Assembly: GCA_963514095.1 (NCBI GenBank)
Contig: OY741285.1
Location: 8,743,116-8,807,115 of the forward strand
DNA length: 64,000 nt
Source of the DNA: Eutrigla gurnardus
Taxonomy: Eukaryota; Chordata; Actinopteri; Perciformes; Triglidae
Direction: 5' to 3'
The position numbers and the translations under genes were made by a program. Positions 38,233 through 51,161 of the stretch are shown piece by piece. The notes beneath the pieces were generated by a model. That model saw only the letters and a program-made list of their open reading frames with translations. It was not told the origin of the DNA and searched no databases. Numbering within the stretch: the first letter of the stretch is position 1; each line of letters opens with the position of its first letter.

Positions 38233-39251
38233 CTTCTTCTGCTTGATTAATTTCATCCTTTTTGTTGACGGCTAGTGTTCTGATTCGTAGTATTTTGGGT
38301 AAAGCTTCACGTGTCGAAAAACATCATCCGTGAATGTAGAATTTCTCCGGGATCCCCGTGTTTATAATCGCCTGTTTTTAAATCGGTGACAATGGAAAAA
38401 TGATACCGGCTCCTTTTTATAGAATGTAAATGTCCTTGTTTGGGTGTTCATGCAGATAAACAGAACTAGCGTGAGATCTGACCTCATAGATGAGGCTGCA
38501 GCTTAGCTCACTGTCACTTTTACGCTGCGTTACATTATTCAATTTTTCATTCAGGGGTGTTGAAACAAATAACGGGACCTTTCAGGACCTTTTCCATTTC
38601 CTGCTGAGATAAAATAGAGTCAAACTTAAAATGTATGGATCACCTGTGTCAGGTGTCTTCCCCTATCTGAAAATAAGTAGAGAGGAGCCCGGGCAAGCTG
38701 GGAAACGGATAAAAACAAATCTTTTCAATAATTAATAAACAAAGAATTGAGAGATGCGCAGTCGTGCAGACAGGACAAGTCAAGCAGCATATTGGAATTC
38801 TGCCGCTGCAAAATTTAACAAGCTCTTTCATTGTGAGTGTGGGGAGGCAGAGGGGATCCGTAGGTGGATGTCAAACTAGTATAGTCTTTCACAGCTGTGT
38901 TGATGTCACAGTCGATAGAGTCAGTGAGGTATTTATTTCCAGAACAACAGCCTGGTGTCTGCAATCTCATTCTTTTATTCGTTTAGGCGTAAAAAAAAAA
39001 AACCCAAACCAACATGATTTTGTTTTGTGTTGGGACACACCCATGCACGTTGTGCTGTGTTTGTAGACTCATAGAAATTTTAGTGTCCTAATAAATTATG
39101 AATGGTTGATGGATCTCACTTTATTTGATGTACCGCTGCAGGTTTACGCATGCTGTTAATGCTGAAATTTCTGTTTTGCATTTGTTTTCCCCCCCTCGCT
39201 TTAATATTTCCAGCTTAATGGTCTGAGAATGTTTATTTTCTGTCGATCCTT

Positions 39252-39390
39252 TTCAGGGTCATGGGGGGCGTCAACCTATCCCAGCATATAAGGCTGGGAG
39301 ACCCTCCCACGTGACCTCTCTGCGTGTTTTGAATGTACAGGAAAATAATATAACATGGGAACACCAGAGGAAACTCCACAGTTTACCCTG
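39252..39390 (-). repeat. Highly degraded SINE remnant
   Basis: 'tttcagggtcatggggggcg', 'cctatcccagcata', and after a gap 'acatgggaacaccagaggaaactccacag', echo the antisense order of the 18338-18692 family. Confidence 0.5.
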
Positions 39391-41330
39391 TGCAGCCCCA
39401 ATTTAATTAAAGCTGCATCTGATCTGATCTAATCAAGGTGATTTGGATTATACGTTATGGCTCTCTACGGAGCACAAAATCTCTTGCACTGATTGATTGT
39501 GTGCTTGTGATTGTGTGTGCCGTGACGGTGCAGTGCTGGGGGTGTAGGCCACCGCACAAGGTTCTGTGATCCGGCTCCAGGCGGTAGAAGCAAGGCCGGT
39601 CTTTAACGAGGGGCAGGCTGAGGTCTGCTTATGATGTGGACCTGGCCCACCAGGAGACGGATGAGCCGAGGTCCTCCCTGGCCCTGGTGAGACGAACCAG
39701 GCTGAGAGTGTGGCCAACATTTTTTGTAGTCCAGTGAAATTACACAGTTTATGTTGTCTTCTGGAGCTTCGGTTCGCCATGTTGAGGCGTGTGTCTCCAC
39801 CTGTCTACCTCTCTCCAGGGAGGAGAGTTCTAGATATGGCTTAGTTGGTGCAAGAACAAAATGAATCCTGGGATACCCTTTGACCCAGCAGACCATTACT
39901 GGCTCAGGGCGTGAGCCATGTTGTTGTGCCTCAGCTGGACAGATCAATGAACATGACCAACCAGAATGGCTAGAATGAATAAATATTATTGTACTATTTT
40001 AATAGCTGCAGGTTTACAGCTGCAATTATGGCCCAAACTGATAGATTGGATATAAATGTCATTCAACTAAACAAAATGATATTTTGCCACATGTAAGCTG
40101 CATGGATCTTCCATTCATTTCATTTATTTTTTGGAATTTTGAGAACATCATTGACCTCTATGGTGCATTAAAAATAATATAATACATGAAGAATTTAAAG
40201 TGTATTTGAGCAACTTGAAGTCAACTTTTGGTATGAATCTGAATACAATAATTCCTTTGATATTACACCGCAGTTACATATTCTCAACCACTATCTACAC
40301 CAAGGCCACCGACAGGAACGCTCCATTGTTAAAGAGATAACATAAGGTCTGCCTCTTTGCCAGCTTGACAGATTGAGAAGGTGTTCTGCTGTAGGTTTTG
40401 AGGCTTAAGGAAATAAAAGCAGTTTTTACAACAAGGGTTTACTTTGGTACAATGGATGAGTGCTTATAACGAAGCCTGAGAGACGTCAAGAGAATTTCTA
40501 ATGCACCCAGTGAGTAAGTATAAATAATAACGTGATAAAGCTCACACATTGTATTTTTCCCTCAAATCCCTTATTGTTAAAGATAGGCCTTTGCGCTCTA
40601 ATGAAAGCGAGGATGATGATTTCAACACCAAACATTTACTTTGCATATAAACAAAGCCTTAATTCGTTTTTTTTTTTTTTTTTTTGGATTGATCATATTT
40701 GCAAAGATCCTCCACAGATAATAAAATGTACAATTATATTTCCAGCATAAAGGAAGAGACGTATTGAATTGGGACTTGGTTGGGAAAGCATTGCTTGTAC
40801 AAATACTGGAGTTATTTATGCTTAAATGCCCAGGTGGCTGAATGTAGCGGGACTGCTACAAATATTGATCCCACAACAGAAAAAGTGCACCTGACATTAA
40901 TCATATTACATACATATTACTGATTAGGGTGCATGAGTTCGATGCAATAGGTGTAAGGTTTATTGAAAACAGACATTTAGAAGATACTATTGATTTATTG
41001 GAGATGGTTCTTTGGCTGCCACTCAAAAGAGTGAATAATCATGTGAGCATGAAACATAACCAAGAAATCATTATGTACAGGGCCGAGCTGCTACTTGCTG
41101 CTACTAATAACTGCAAAATAGAGCAGCTGACATGCTGAACACTGTAACTACAACCGGTTACGATACCCCTTGATAATAATGGCGCCTTTTCTTTAATCAA
41201 ACTCCAATCAGGATAAACACTTGCATAGAAAGGGCAGCGCAATTTCTAAAAGTGGTAATTCACTGTGATGTGTCAATTTGTGAAGGTTACATCGTTTCGA
41301 GACACACGACAAACAGGTCTGAGTGGGCGA
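39391..41330. other. Gene-poor stretch upstream of cep55
   Basis: It contains a moderately GC-rich, stop-poor segment at 39448-39947 (see findings), then AT-rich sequence with a T run at 40669-40685. No exon was recognised. Confidence 0.45.
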
Positions 41331-41724
41331 CCCGGCTCCTCTGCGAGCGTTCGCTTCATCTACTGCAACGGGCAGTCCGGTGCGGGCGGGGACAGATTTG
41401 GTCTGAACTCAAGAAAGCGTCCTTTTCCTAACTGACTGATTGTAACGCGATAGCACGTAAAGCAAAAACGGTAACGATTAACTGTAGCTTAAATTACATC
41501 GGCAGAGAACATTAAAAACCGCTAAATCTTACTCACTGCGCCGCCCGACGTGTCATATTTCGAGACACTGCGGGCTACGTAAACATACGCCTCGCGCTGC
41601 ACATCACGGATATGACGTCAACGCGCTGCAAATTCAAACTTCAGGAAACGAAAGCGTTTGCTTAGAAAACGGTCTTGTAACAAACACAGCAGTTTAAGAG
41701 GATATCTACAGTTCGTTTTTATCT
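41331..41724 (+). promoter_or_regulatory. cep55: cep55 promoter region and probable non-coding first exon
   Basis: CpGs are frequent here compared with the AT-rich flanks. A perfect palindromic CRE (TGACGTCA) is at 41613-41620. TTCAAA at 41633-41638 is the complement of TTTGAA, the CHR element used by cell-cycle genes. It lies next to a CG-rich 'acgcgctg', where CDE/E2F-type sites often sit. A donor 'atct|gtaagt' at 41724/41725 could end a 5' UTR exon that joins the acceptor at 42263. CEP55 is a G2/M gene, so a CHR fits, but the functional role is inferred. The transcription start is not determined. Confidence 0.5.
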
Positions 41725-42301
41725 GTAAGTTTAACCTATTTCCTTTTTTTCCTACTCTGCCAGTTGTGTTTTCATTTATTTATTTTAACACAATAGACAG
41801 CGTACCGTTAAAGCGGTTTAATGTTAGTTTCACCAAAGGCAGGTGCGAGGACGTCGGCCTATGTAACGTTCAAGAACCGTCCTTTTTAACACCGAGATAT
41901 CTGTTTCTATTGATGTTTGGTTTGAGTCGGAAAAAGGAGTAAATACCGTTAGTGTGTGTAATTTACTGGAAGGATTGAAATTGTGTGAGGATACCTATAT
42001 TTGTTATTGTTATTATTTACACTAACTAGCTAGAAATCTATATTATATATATACGGTATATATATTGTGTAATTTCATATAATTGTTTAAATAATGAATG
42101 TGTGATCTGTATGCCAGTATTTAAAAGTTGATTTGGGATGTTTCCTAATAGTGTTTATTATTTATTGTCCAATTGATTTCAGTCCATAAAACTCAATACA
42201 TCTGATGAACTTTACATATATTTTTATTTAATTTTTTTAGTGAAATATCTTGTCTGTCTTTAGAAGTCCAGGTTGCTTCCTCGAACCCCAACGAAGCAGC
42301 C

Positions 42302-45300
42302 ATGACATCCAAAGGTGCCAAAGAGACCATCGTCACCAGGCTGGGTTTCAAATCCAGCAGCTCTGCCTCCAAGGCCGAGGCGGAGCTGGAGAAGGTCAGA
42401 AAGGAGAACGCTCACCTCAGGAGAAAGATCGATGAGGTGGCCAAACGACACGTCAAATCCCCCGACTCAGACAAAAGCAAGCTGCTGGAGGTAATTTTGA
42501 AGATGCATCAGTATGTATATGTTTCAGGTTTAACTTCAGAATTCCCTGCTCTGTTGTTTGCCCATTGTATTTTAATTGATTAATGTTTAATATTTCAGAG
42601 GATCCTCTCTCTTGAGACGCTGCGTGAGAGAAACAATCAGCAGCTACTCCTTAAAGAGCAGGAATTAGAAACCGTGAGACAGCAGTTGTCATTTCGAGGA
42701 GGAGAGGTATGTACATTTGACACCAGATTAAAAATCACTTTGTCAATAGACCTATATATATTGAGGAGATCAACCTTCATTCCTCAAACTTGTGAAGATC
42801 CGTTGCACTTTTGGCCTTGTGTTGGTGGCATGCGTATTGCTGGCAGCAGACGACTGACAGAAAGTGAAGGGGGGGGAATCCCACTGAGCTGCCATAAAAA
42901 CAGTTGGGGGGGAAATAGCTTCTATCCCATTTTGACAGCAGCTCAGCTGAGGGATGTTTAGACGGGCAGTAAAAGCTGCATACCAACACATGGTGTGTAC
43001 GCTGTTCACTCCATATATTTCTAAACCAACTATCTCTCACTGTGGGTCTGTGTTAATGACACTGTTGGAGGAACTGATGTTGTCTATTTGAGCTTGTTAC
43101 TTCTTGTGAAATCTCCTTCTCTGTTGTTGTTGTTGTAGAAATCTTTTTTTATTTTTTATTTATTAATTAAGGCTAGTCACACTGCCATCAGGCTAGAACT
43201 TGGAGATGACATGCTGGTGAATGAGAATATCAGCGATTGTTTTCCCAGACATTGTGAATGGGTAATTTGATTGAATCACACTCGCCTCTTCCTCGTTAAT
43301 ATTCGTCAACAAAAGTGCTAAAAACCCAGAGCTGTTCAGTGGGCAATGATAACAGACTGCCGGCCATGTGATGTCACAGTGTGAAACGGATAATCACTCG
43401 GAGGAAAACCGCCTCTGCATATAAAGAAGGTTTTTTTTTTTAAACGGGTTGACATGTTTGTTGTGGAGGCTGGGCTAAGGTGCTGTGTCTTCCTACTGAT
43501 GTGTGTTACAGGTGGTGGCGTCGCTGCAGGCCCAGCTGGAGCAGCGGAGGAAGGAGGCCGAGCAGAGGGACGCGCTGTTCCAGAATGTGTCACAGGAGAC
43601 GGCGAACCTGAAAAACCAGCTGGCCACAGTTTCTGCCCGGTGCCAGTCCCTGGAAACGCAGGCGGTGGTAGGTTGACCAATTACAACGTGTCAAGATGTT
43701 CTTGTTAGTTAGAGAAGTCGCCGCCGCCGTTGAAGTTCACCTCCTCTTCCATAGAACCTATTATCTCGGAATATGGAGACTTCTAATAATGGAGTTGGCT
43801 TTGCAATATATCTGACTAACTGCTTTTGCTGGCACAGATCATAAAAAGAGTTAATGTCATCATGTGATCGATAATTAAAAGTGCTTATTCAGTATCTTTG
43901 GTTATTGATGACTAGCCCCAGGTTATTATTATAGTGTATTTCAGGCTGACTTCCATTCTAATTTCCTCTATCTGAGATTTATTTATATCAGGTACATTTC
44001 AACAGAACAGATTTTCTTTCAGTGACTATCATGGAAGGAGACGAGTGCAGTTATTTCTTTGTCCACTAGGTGGCACTGTGCGACCTGTGATTGTTTTCCT
44101 CAGCTGCTGACGTTACCTTCTCTCTGGGGAATGACAGCTAAAGGCATGTAATACAAGGACTTAAATGAGTCTTTGTGACTGTAAATACACAATAATGGTA
44201 CTCTGTTTCAACCATCAATATCTTTACATTAACACATAATAAAAATAAGGGATTCTGTCTGTAATGATGCCTTTAAACAGCCCTTTGTCACAGAGAGCCA
44301 TTGTATGCACACGTTTTTGCTAACATACTAATTGCGTACATGGAAATCAAAAACATGAAGTACCTGTGGTGTCATTATTGATTTATTGTGGCTAAAACCA
44401 AAACAATTAGATGAGTTGAAGGAAGAAAAGAGAAGATTTATAGTAGAAAGAATCCGTTTCGAAAGCTCCCTTGTTTTTTTTCCCTCATAAAGGTCAGTCG
44501 AATGCTGGAAATACTGTCTTTGAATCTAAATGTTCTCAGATTGTTTGCATAAATTCTGCCTTTGTTGTCAGGTCACTACTTTTAGACTCAAGGTTGTGCA
44601 AAGTAGTGAAAGGCAGAGTATTTTTACAAATGGATGGGACTACTTGGTACTTGTAGTCCCTTTTTGATGTGGGTGTCTTTCAGGTCCCACTGCAGGTGGA
44701 TCTCCTTATCTGTCTTTTTGGTAATTCCAGACAGGAAACCTTTCAAGACGTGTTTTGGCTTAAGCTCCTTTCGCATTACTAGAAATAATCTGACAAACAG
44801 ACCCTGACCCCACCTTTCCCTCCATATTGGATTCACAAAAGCTATTAGTAGGCTTAGCTTATGGGAGGTACGTTTAAATCCATCTGGGAAAAGTTGACAA
44901 GCTCATGATGCTTGTCTGGAAATGTGAGAGGTCAGAGATGATCGTTCCGATGCCTTACGGTTGCGAAGGCTTTGCTTGAGTTTAGCGGCTGGGTGGGATC
45001 AGACATGTAGCCCTCAGGAATTATGAGATGACAGTCACTCTTCTAGGGATGGATGTCGAGGAATTGGTGGCAGGGTTGGTGCTCTGGGCCATGTGGCAAA
45101 GTCTGGGAAAAGAAGTGTATAGATTGATCACTTGCTCTGGGGTTTTGTTGAAAATGAAAGTGATGGCTGCTACTTAAATAGCTTAAAGACGCTTGTGTCG
45201 TGTAGAACGATACATACTGTAGACAGACGGAGAGGAAACTATGTCACGGCAAAAGATATCCAACAGCGTCATGAATAAACTGTAGAACTGCAAACACAAC

Positions 45301-48300
45301 AACAAAAAGCCAGGTGTTTCTTCTTACATACGTTATTGTACTCGAAATATATAATATATAGAGTATATAGTATATTATGGTGTATATATATTAATAATAA
45401 GGGAGTCGATCCCCTTAATTACTTTTACCTTTCGGTCCAAGAATGATCCCCAAATGACATTTATGTCATCCTCTCATAAGCTGCCATCTTGGAACAGTTC
45501 ATCCGACTCATTCAATAAAGGAAATGACATTGATTGTTTTCCACTGCCTTTAAGTCATTCTGCGCCCTGTTATTGTGGCCACCCTAAGCCATAGTCTCCG
45601 ATGTTTCATCAGTGTATTAAATCGTGTATACAGAGGGCTAGTTTATTAATCAGTTGTACTTTTAAGTCCTTACTCAGAAAGGCTTTTTTAGTTTTGTCAC
45701 AGTGATGTAGCATAATGCACCAGAGCACCAGTTGCTTCCCCTTGACGCCGAACTTGAATGACTTTAAAAGGCACCTCTACGGCCGCGGCGTGTCTAGAAT
45801 AACCAACGGAAACATAGGGCTCAGTGGCAGACAGCCCTTGCTAATTTGAGTCGATTTAAAATTCAATCCAATCTGTTTCATTTTAAGCAACGGCGTAAAT
45901 GAAAATGTATGAGTTAATTTTTCACAGCTAGATCAGCTAGAGGTGTTGAGTTTATTTAAAAAAAAAATGTTTTTCTCTCTCCAGAATGGACAGGTGCCTC
46001 CTGCAGACATGGCATTGTTACAAGACCAACTGAGAGACGTGAGTGCAGTCAATGATTTTACTATTTAATCCCACTTTAATACCATTGAATGTCTAGGATC
46101 TGCTTTTATGTAGATACCAAGAACAGGACATACCGACATATATTCCATTTTCGATGGAAAACCCCTTTGCGTCTCCCAACCAGGCTCTGGAGAAGAACCA
46201 GCAGTGGCTGATGTACGACCAGCAGAGAGAGGCCTTCGTCCAGTCGGTCGTCGGCCGCACACAGGAGCTGGAGCAGCAGCTGGCCCAGGCCGAGCAGCAG
46301 CTGGCCCAGGCCAAGCAGCACCACACCCAACAAGAGGCCACTTCTGAGGGTGAGAAATGAAATTGCTGCAAAGGTGTATTGAAAGTTAAAGTAATTCAAC
46401 AAACGTTGTACGATGCTCTGATACCGGCAGTGTAGAATGCAAAAAGGGGAAATAAGGAAACGTTTTTAGCCACAACATTAAACATTAAGTCGGCTCTGAG
46501 GGGGATAAGGATTTGAGAAGAGATTAGATGAGTAATAATCCCGGTATTAAAATTTATAGCTGCAACTGCAGCACTGAGGACTGTTTGGCTTTGACAATAA
46601 AATGGCCAAACTTGCTATACATTTCCAACACACACAAGTCCAGAAGAGTCATCATCTTGATTGCAATCTTAGAAGAGCTTCTGAATGTGCTTACTAACGC
46701 ATGTCTCAATTCCCGCCAACTCAGCAGGTCCAGAAAAAGAGGTTCAACTGAAGAACTGCTATGAGAAGTTGCTGTTGGGCGTACAGAAAGACTTGGAGAG
46801 GCAAAAAGATCAAGTCGCAAAAAGCCAACAGGAGCTCAGTGTGCAGAGGGAACAGGTAAACTAGACAGACGAACTAAAAAGCAAAAAAAAAAACCACCAT
46901 AACACCGTTTTGAAATGTGTTTTCCTTCGGCTCTGCAGACTTTGAGAGCTCAGGCGGAGCTGCAGTCTCAGAAGGAACAGGTTACCAGGCTCCAGGAGGA
47001 GATGTCACCACTGCAGAGGAGGTATGAGGACAAGTGCAGAGATCTGTCCTCCATTCTGAGGAAGTGCGACGAGAAGAGCAAAGAGTTGGAGGACGTGAAG
47101 ATGCAGCTGCAGGCAGAGAGACTCGGCAGCAGGTAAAGCAAGTCTGACTGTTGCAAAGAAACTCCGTAGGCCTGTGAGAAAAGGCCAACTGCAGAGCAAT
47201 TATTCCTTCCAAATGCTACTCCTTTTGTGGATTTCACTTTCTTATATTCTCAGTCGATCCACAACACAAAAAGTATTGCAAAGTTTTACTGAACTTGAAC
47301 CCTTTTTCTAGGTTTCAAACTAGTATTAAGTACTCTATAAGTACATAGCATCATTCTTCATATGTATGTGATGACATAAACGTGTAGGCAGGCAGTGTGT
47401 GAGGAGAGAATGGTGTCGTCTGAGCGGTCGGACAGGATGAGAATGGAACTGGAGAATGTGGACATCAGATTGGAGGAGGAGAGGAAGAGATCAGCTGACC
47501 TCCTGCAGCAGGTAACCCTCACGTGACGTCGGACCTCATCACAGGCTTATTTGAATGGGAAATCGTTTTAAATGTCTCATTGTATTTAACTGATAATCTG
47601 GCCTTTTACAGGTGAATATGCTGCAGAATTCTCTAATGAGCCAAAATGAAGAACAGAGGAGAATCGCAGCACTGGAGCAACAGGTAACACTGTCACAGTC
47701 CACACACACAAACAGTGAGGTCAGCAATTTCAGATTACACCATTTGTAACGTGACCAGCTATGAGTGGGGAAAATCCACCAGTACATAAAGTTGTAACTA
47801 TTTTGTCCGGCTGTCATTTCTTAAAAGTAGTGAGCTCGGTACTGATCCCACTTGTGCAATTCAAGTCCAATGAGTTCTTGGCTCTCTCTCTCCCCCTCAT
47901 ATATTTCTGTCCCCTCCACAGATCCAACTCTCTGCCAAGGACTTTGAGAACGAAAAGATTGATCGTCAGAGCATGCAGCACCAGTTACATAAGGTGCTGA
48001 AGGAGCTCCGCAAGGCCCGGGATCAGATTTCTAAACTAGAGTCTGCTGTAAGTTTTCACTCTATGGAGTCGTTGAGTCAAAAAGTTTCATATATTTCAGG
48101 TGCAATTAAATGCAAAATGCTTCTACCCTGATGAATGTTAAGGATCCTTTTTATATATTGCTTTGCAGCAAAGAATCTGCTAAATCAATGTGATGTTTTT
48201 TGGGTTTCAGAAACAGCCAAACAGCCGTTTCTCCGAGCCCAGCTCCTACAACAACTTTGAGTTTGAGCGTCTTGCTATCAACGACCCTGCCGGTCCCACG

Positions 48301-48423
48301 TCTCCCTCAAAGGTCATCAGCCTTTTGGATGAGAGTTTCCTGGAGTGCCCAAAGTGCCGCACCCACTATCCCACCAGCCGCCACAGGGAGCTCCTGGCAC
48401 ACATTGACTACTGCCTTGCCTGA
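42302..48423 (+). CDS. cep55: Centrosomal protein 55 (midbody/abscission scaffold)
   Basis: Complete: 12 coding exons, 509 aa (human about 464). Exons: 42302-42490 (acceptor at 42263 leaves a 38-nt leader), 42599-42706, 43512-43667, 45985-46038, 46184-46349, 46728-46855, 46939-47132, 47388-47511, 47612-47683, 47922-48047, 48211-48423. A non-coding exon probably ends at 41724, so 11 of these carry coding sequence and the twelfth is the leader exon. CEP55 dimerises as a long coiled coil, is recruited to the midbody late in mitosis and binds ALIX/TSG101 to bring in ESCRT-III for abscission. Almost the whole protein is predicted coiled coil (E/Q/K/L heptads, residues ~25-440). ALEKNQQWLMYDQQREAF (from residue 170) marks the ESCRT/ALIX-binding hinge, and FENEKIDRQSMQHQLHKVLK is strongly CEP55-like. 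The C-terminus is a ubiquitin-binding C2HC finger with C485, C488, H503 and C507 (ECPKCRTHYP...AHIDYC). Oddities are a NAGNAG acceptor at 46722-46727 and a 7-residue tandem duplication (see findings). Identification is firm. Confidence 0.97.
46271..46312 (+). repeat. Perfect 21-bp tandem duplication inside cep55
   Basis: Two identical 21-bp units (46271-46291 and 46292-46312) encode EQQLAQA twice. This adds exactly one coiled-coil heptad without changing register. Confidence 0.9.
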
Positions 48424-49940
48424 TCTAGAAGAGGGTCTAGACCAGTGGTTCTCAGGGCTGGGCGTCAGGACCCCTCCTCCCCCAAAGGGAGATAACAAAG
48501 CAAGCACACATGCAACATAAGCAGTTATTTCTTTTCTTTACCGCTTCAGGCTTCTAAAATATCTTCATGGATAAAATCGCTATTTGGTTAACCTCTTTAT
48601 GTAGACGTGCATTCTGTGGTATCAAGTAGAAATGGACTAGACTAGACTAGACTGGACTACATCGTTAGATCCGTTCAGGAAACGATGGCACTCCTCACAG
48701 CGGTGAGTAAAATACATGTTTAAACTCTTCTACTTACTTGGTTGCCGGACGGTTTTAATGTACCTTAGGTATTATTAAATACACATTACATTTTTATATT
48801 TTAATAGGAATAAAGGGACATTTTCACAGACATTTTTAAAAAAAATATTTATTTTTGCCTTTTAGAATACATCAAGCCAAATATTGATGTGATCATATCC
48901 GTTCCATTTTTTTCTGGGGTCTTGGTCCTGGGGTCCTGCTTAATTTCGTATTTTGAGTGAATTTGTATTTTTCTTTTTTCCTGCTGTGAAGCTCTTAGAG
49001 AATTGTATTTTTTACGTGTATTTTAAATTATTTATTCTTGGGTTGTTGTTTTTTTGTTTTGTTTTTAAATAAGTGAGCAACTGTGTGTTTAGATCATGAA
49101 AGCTTTTATTTTCCTTCAGAAACAATGATAATAATGTATTGTCCTTTCCTTTTTTGTATTATCATGGGATGTATCTTATTGTATTGTATGAACGTTTACA
49201 AACCTGCCCCATAAAGCCCGTTCTGTTGATAAACCAGCTGTAAAGGCACCGCTCCTCCACTCCTAGTTTCAGTCAACAACACATTTTAGTGTTTGTGTAA
49301 CATTTTTCCTCAACGGGTTTAAAATTGAAGGCATATTTTAATTGTTCTGAAGCGCGAGACATTTTAACAGTATTGAGCTGAAGAACAAAATAGTAGAGAA
49401 ATGTTTAAGCTTTTCTTCTTGACTACATTCTAGTCCTGCCAAGTTTCTTTGTGGACAAACCTAGCTGAACCATGTGACTTAACCATGACCAAGATCTTCC
49501 TCCAGCCTTAATCACAGTGTTTGATTTGCCTAAACTTGACCAGAACTAAATGTGTCCTTGTATCCTTCCCTGTTCCCTGAGTGAAGCTCACCTCCGCCTC
49601 CACTTCTCAAGCCTGCAGCCCTGTGAAGCTGGAATGAGATTGCATGAGTTAATTCCTTGTGCTAAACTATTTAAGGCAAGGGATTAGTAAAGGTCTTCTT
49701 GGTAGAGGAAAGGGAGTTAAGTTGCCTTTATTCCTGCCTTCTTGGCAATGTGACTCCATAGACTTAAGAGGGCCAGACATTGCTTTTCTGCCCATCTTTT
49801 AGGTTGTCGTTTTGGTTTTACATTCATTTGTTTTGGCTGACTTTTTTTATTTTTTTATTTTGTATCACTTGCTCCAAAGTTGTTTTGCCGTGCACTGTAC
49901 TGTACAAAAGTGTGCAATAAAGATGTCAACCTGCTTTGAA
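48424..49940 (+). other. cep55: cep55 3' UTR
   Basis: This is AT-rich non-coding sequence after the stop, with a likely poly(A) signal AATAAA at 49916-49921. It includes a short (ACTAG)n-like run at about 48636-48655 and T-rich runs. An earlier ATAAAG near 49211 could be an alternative site. The end is inferred from the signal only. Confidence 0.6.
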
Positions 49941-50460
49941 CACAGTGTTCGATGTGATGCTACGAGCTGAAGACTCACGCTTGCTGCTGTTAAGCAGGTT
50001 TAATGTTCCACATGTTCGTCATAATTAGAACGCTAGCATTTGCTAATTAGGTGCAGACACAAGGTGCAGCTGAGACTGACAGGAATGTTATTCTGTCAGT
50101 ATTATATATTCAAATTCATCCAGCACATGTCAAGCTTTTTTCATTGGAAAAGTGAACCTATAAAACACTTAAGAAATATAAGCTTTTCATCTTATTAGAC
50201 ATTATCTATTTAAAAACTTCAGCGAATGAAGTTGTTGCTGGAGGATCATTTCATGCGTTTGCTTTTGTTTGATGTGTATTTTGCGCGATAACAACTAAAA
50301 AAAAATAATACCCCCACTAAATTCTGCATATACCTAAAGTTTGATGTATTTTGATCGACTGAATCAAAGGCCAACAACATGAATTCCTTATTTGCAATCC
50401 TATAATACGGATGAGTTTTTCAAGGCAGTCAAAATTGAATGAGCCAACACGGTATGAACG
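49941..50460. other. Spacer between cep55 and rbp4 (convergent 3' ends)
   Basis: AT-rich spacer. No exon of a GPCR or any other gene was seen. Confidence 0.6.
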
Positions 50461-50984
50461 TTTTATTTCAAAGAAGTATACATCATATTATCAAGTAACA
50501 ACCAAACTACTATGCCTATCTATATATAAATATATATATTGTATGTGTGTGTGTGTACACACACACACTTCAGTGTAAAAGCGAAGTGATTGACTTGTGA
50601 ACCTGGTTTTGTGGTAAACATTGTGTTGATATTCCAGAGCTGCAGTCATGCTGAGAGTTCAGCTGAAATTATAAAATGGATTTTCACAACTGACTATTTG
50701 TCACATTGGTCTGCTCCAAAAGTTGTTGTTTTTTTAGTGATCTGATATGTCTAGTTTTCTCACTGGAACCAGTGAGCAAGTTCCACCGGATTCTGTGAGG
50801 AAAGTTGTTTCACTTTACGCCCAAGTTCCTGTACAACAACAACAACATGTGACAGATGTTGAGTATAACACTGAATGTTAAAACGTCTAGATTTCCCTTT
50901 ACTAATGGGGACATTTTAGGAAAGTGACAACAAACCAGCATCAACAGTCATCTCTCCAGTGTGACAGTTTGTTTCCACATTTTC

Positions 50985-51161
50985 AGTTTATTTTTAAACA
51001 AGAATGGACTACTTTTTGCAGAGAGGGCTGAGGAGAGAGAGAGAGATCTCTGGTGGGATCGAGACCTAGACAAGCAGGGAGGGGGGTGGGTGGATGGGTG
51101 CTACACAGTCCCAGAGGTGGTTGCTTTAAAAAAAAAAAAAAGTTTTCTGTGTGTCGACAGA
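50985..51161 (-). other. rbp4: rbp4 3' UTR (short form)
   Basis: On the minus strand, AATAAA at 50987-50992 lies 170 nt beyond the stop at 51162-51164. A second AATAAA at 50462-50467 could give a longer UTR. The choice cannot be made from sequence alone. Confidence 0.45.
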
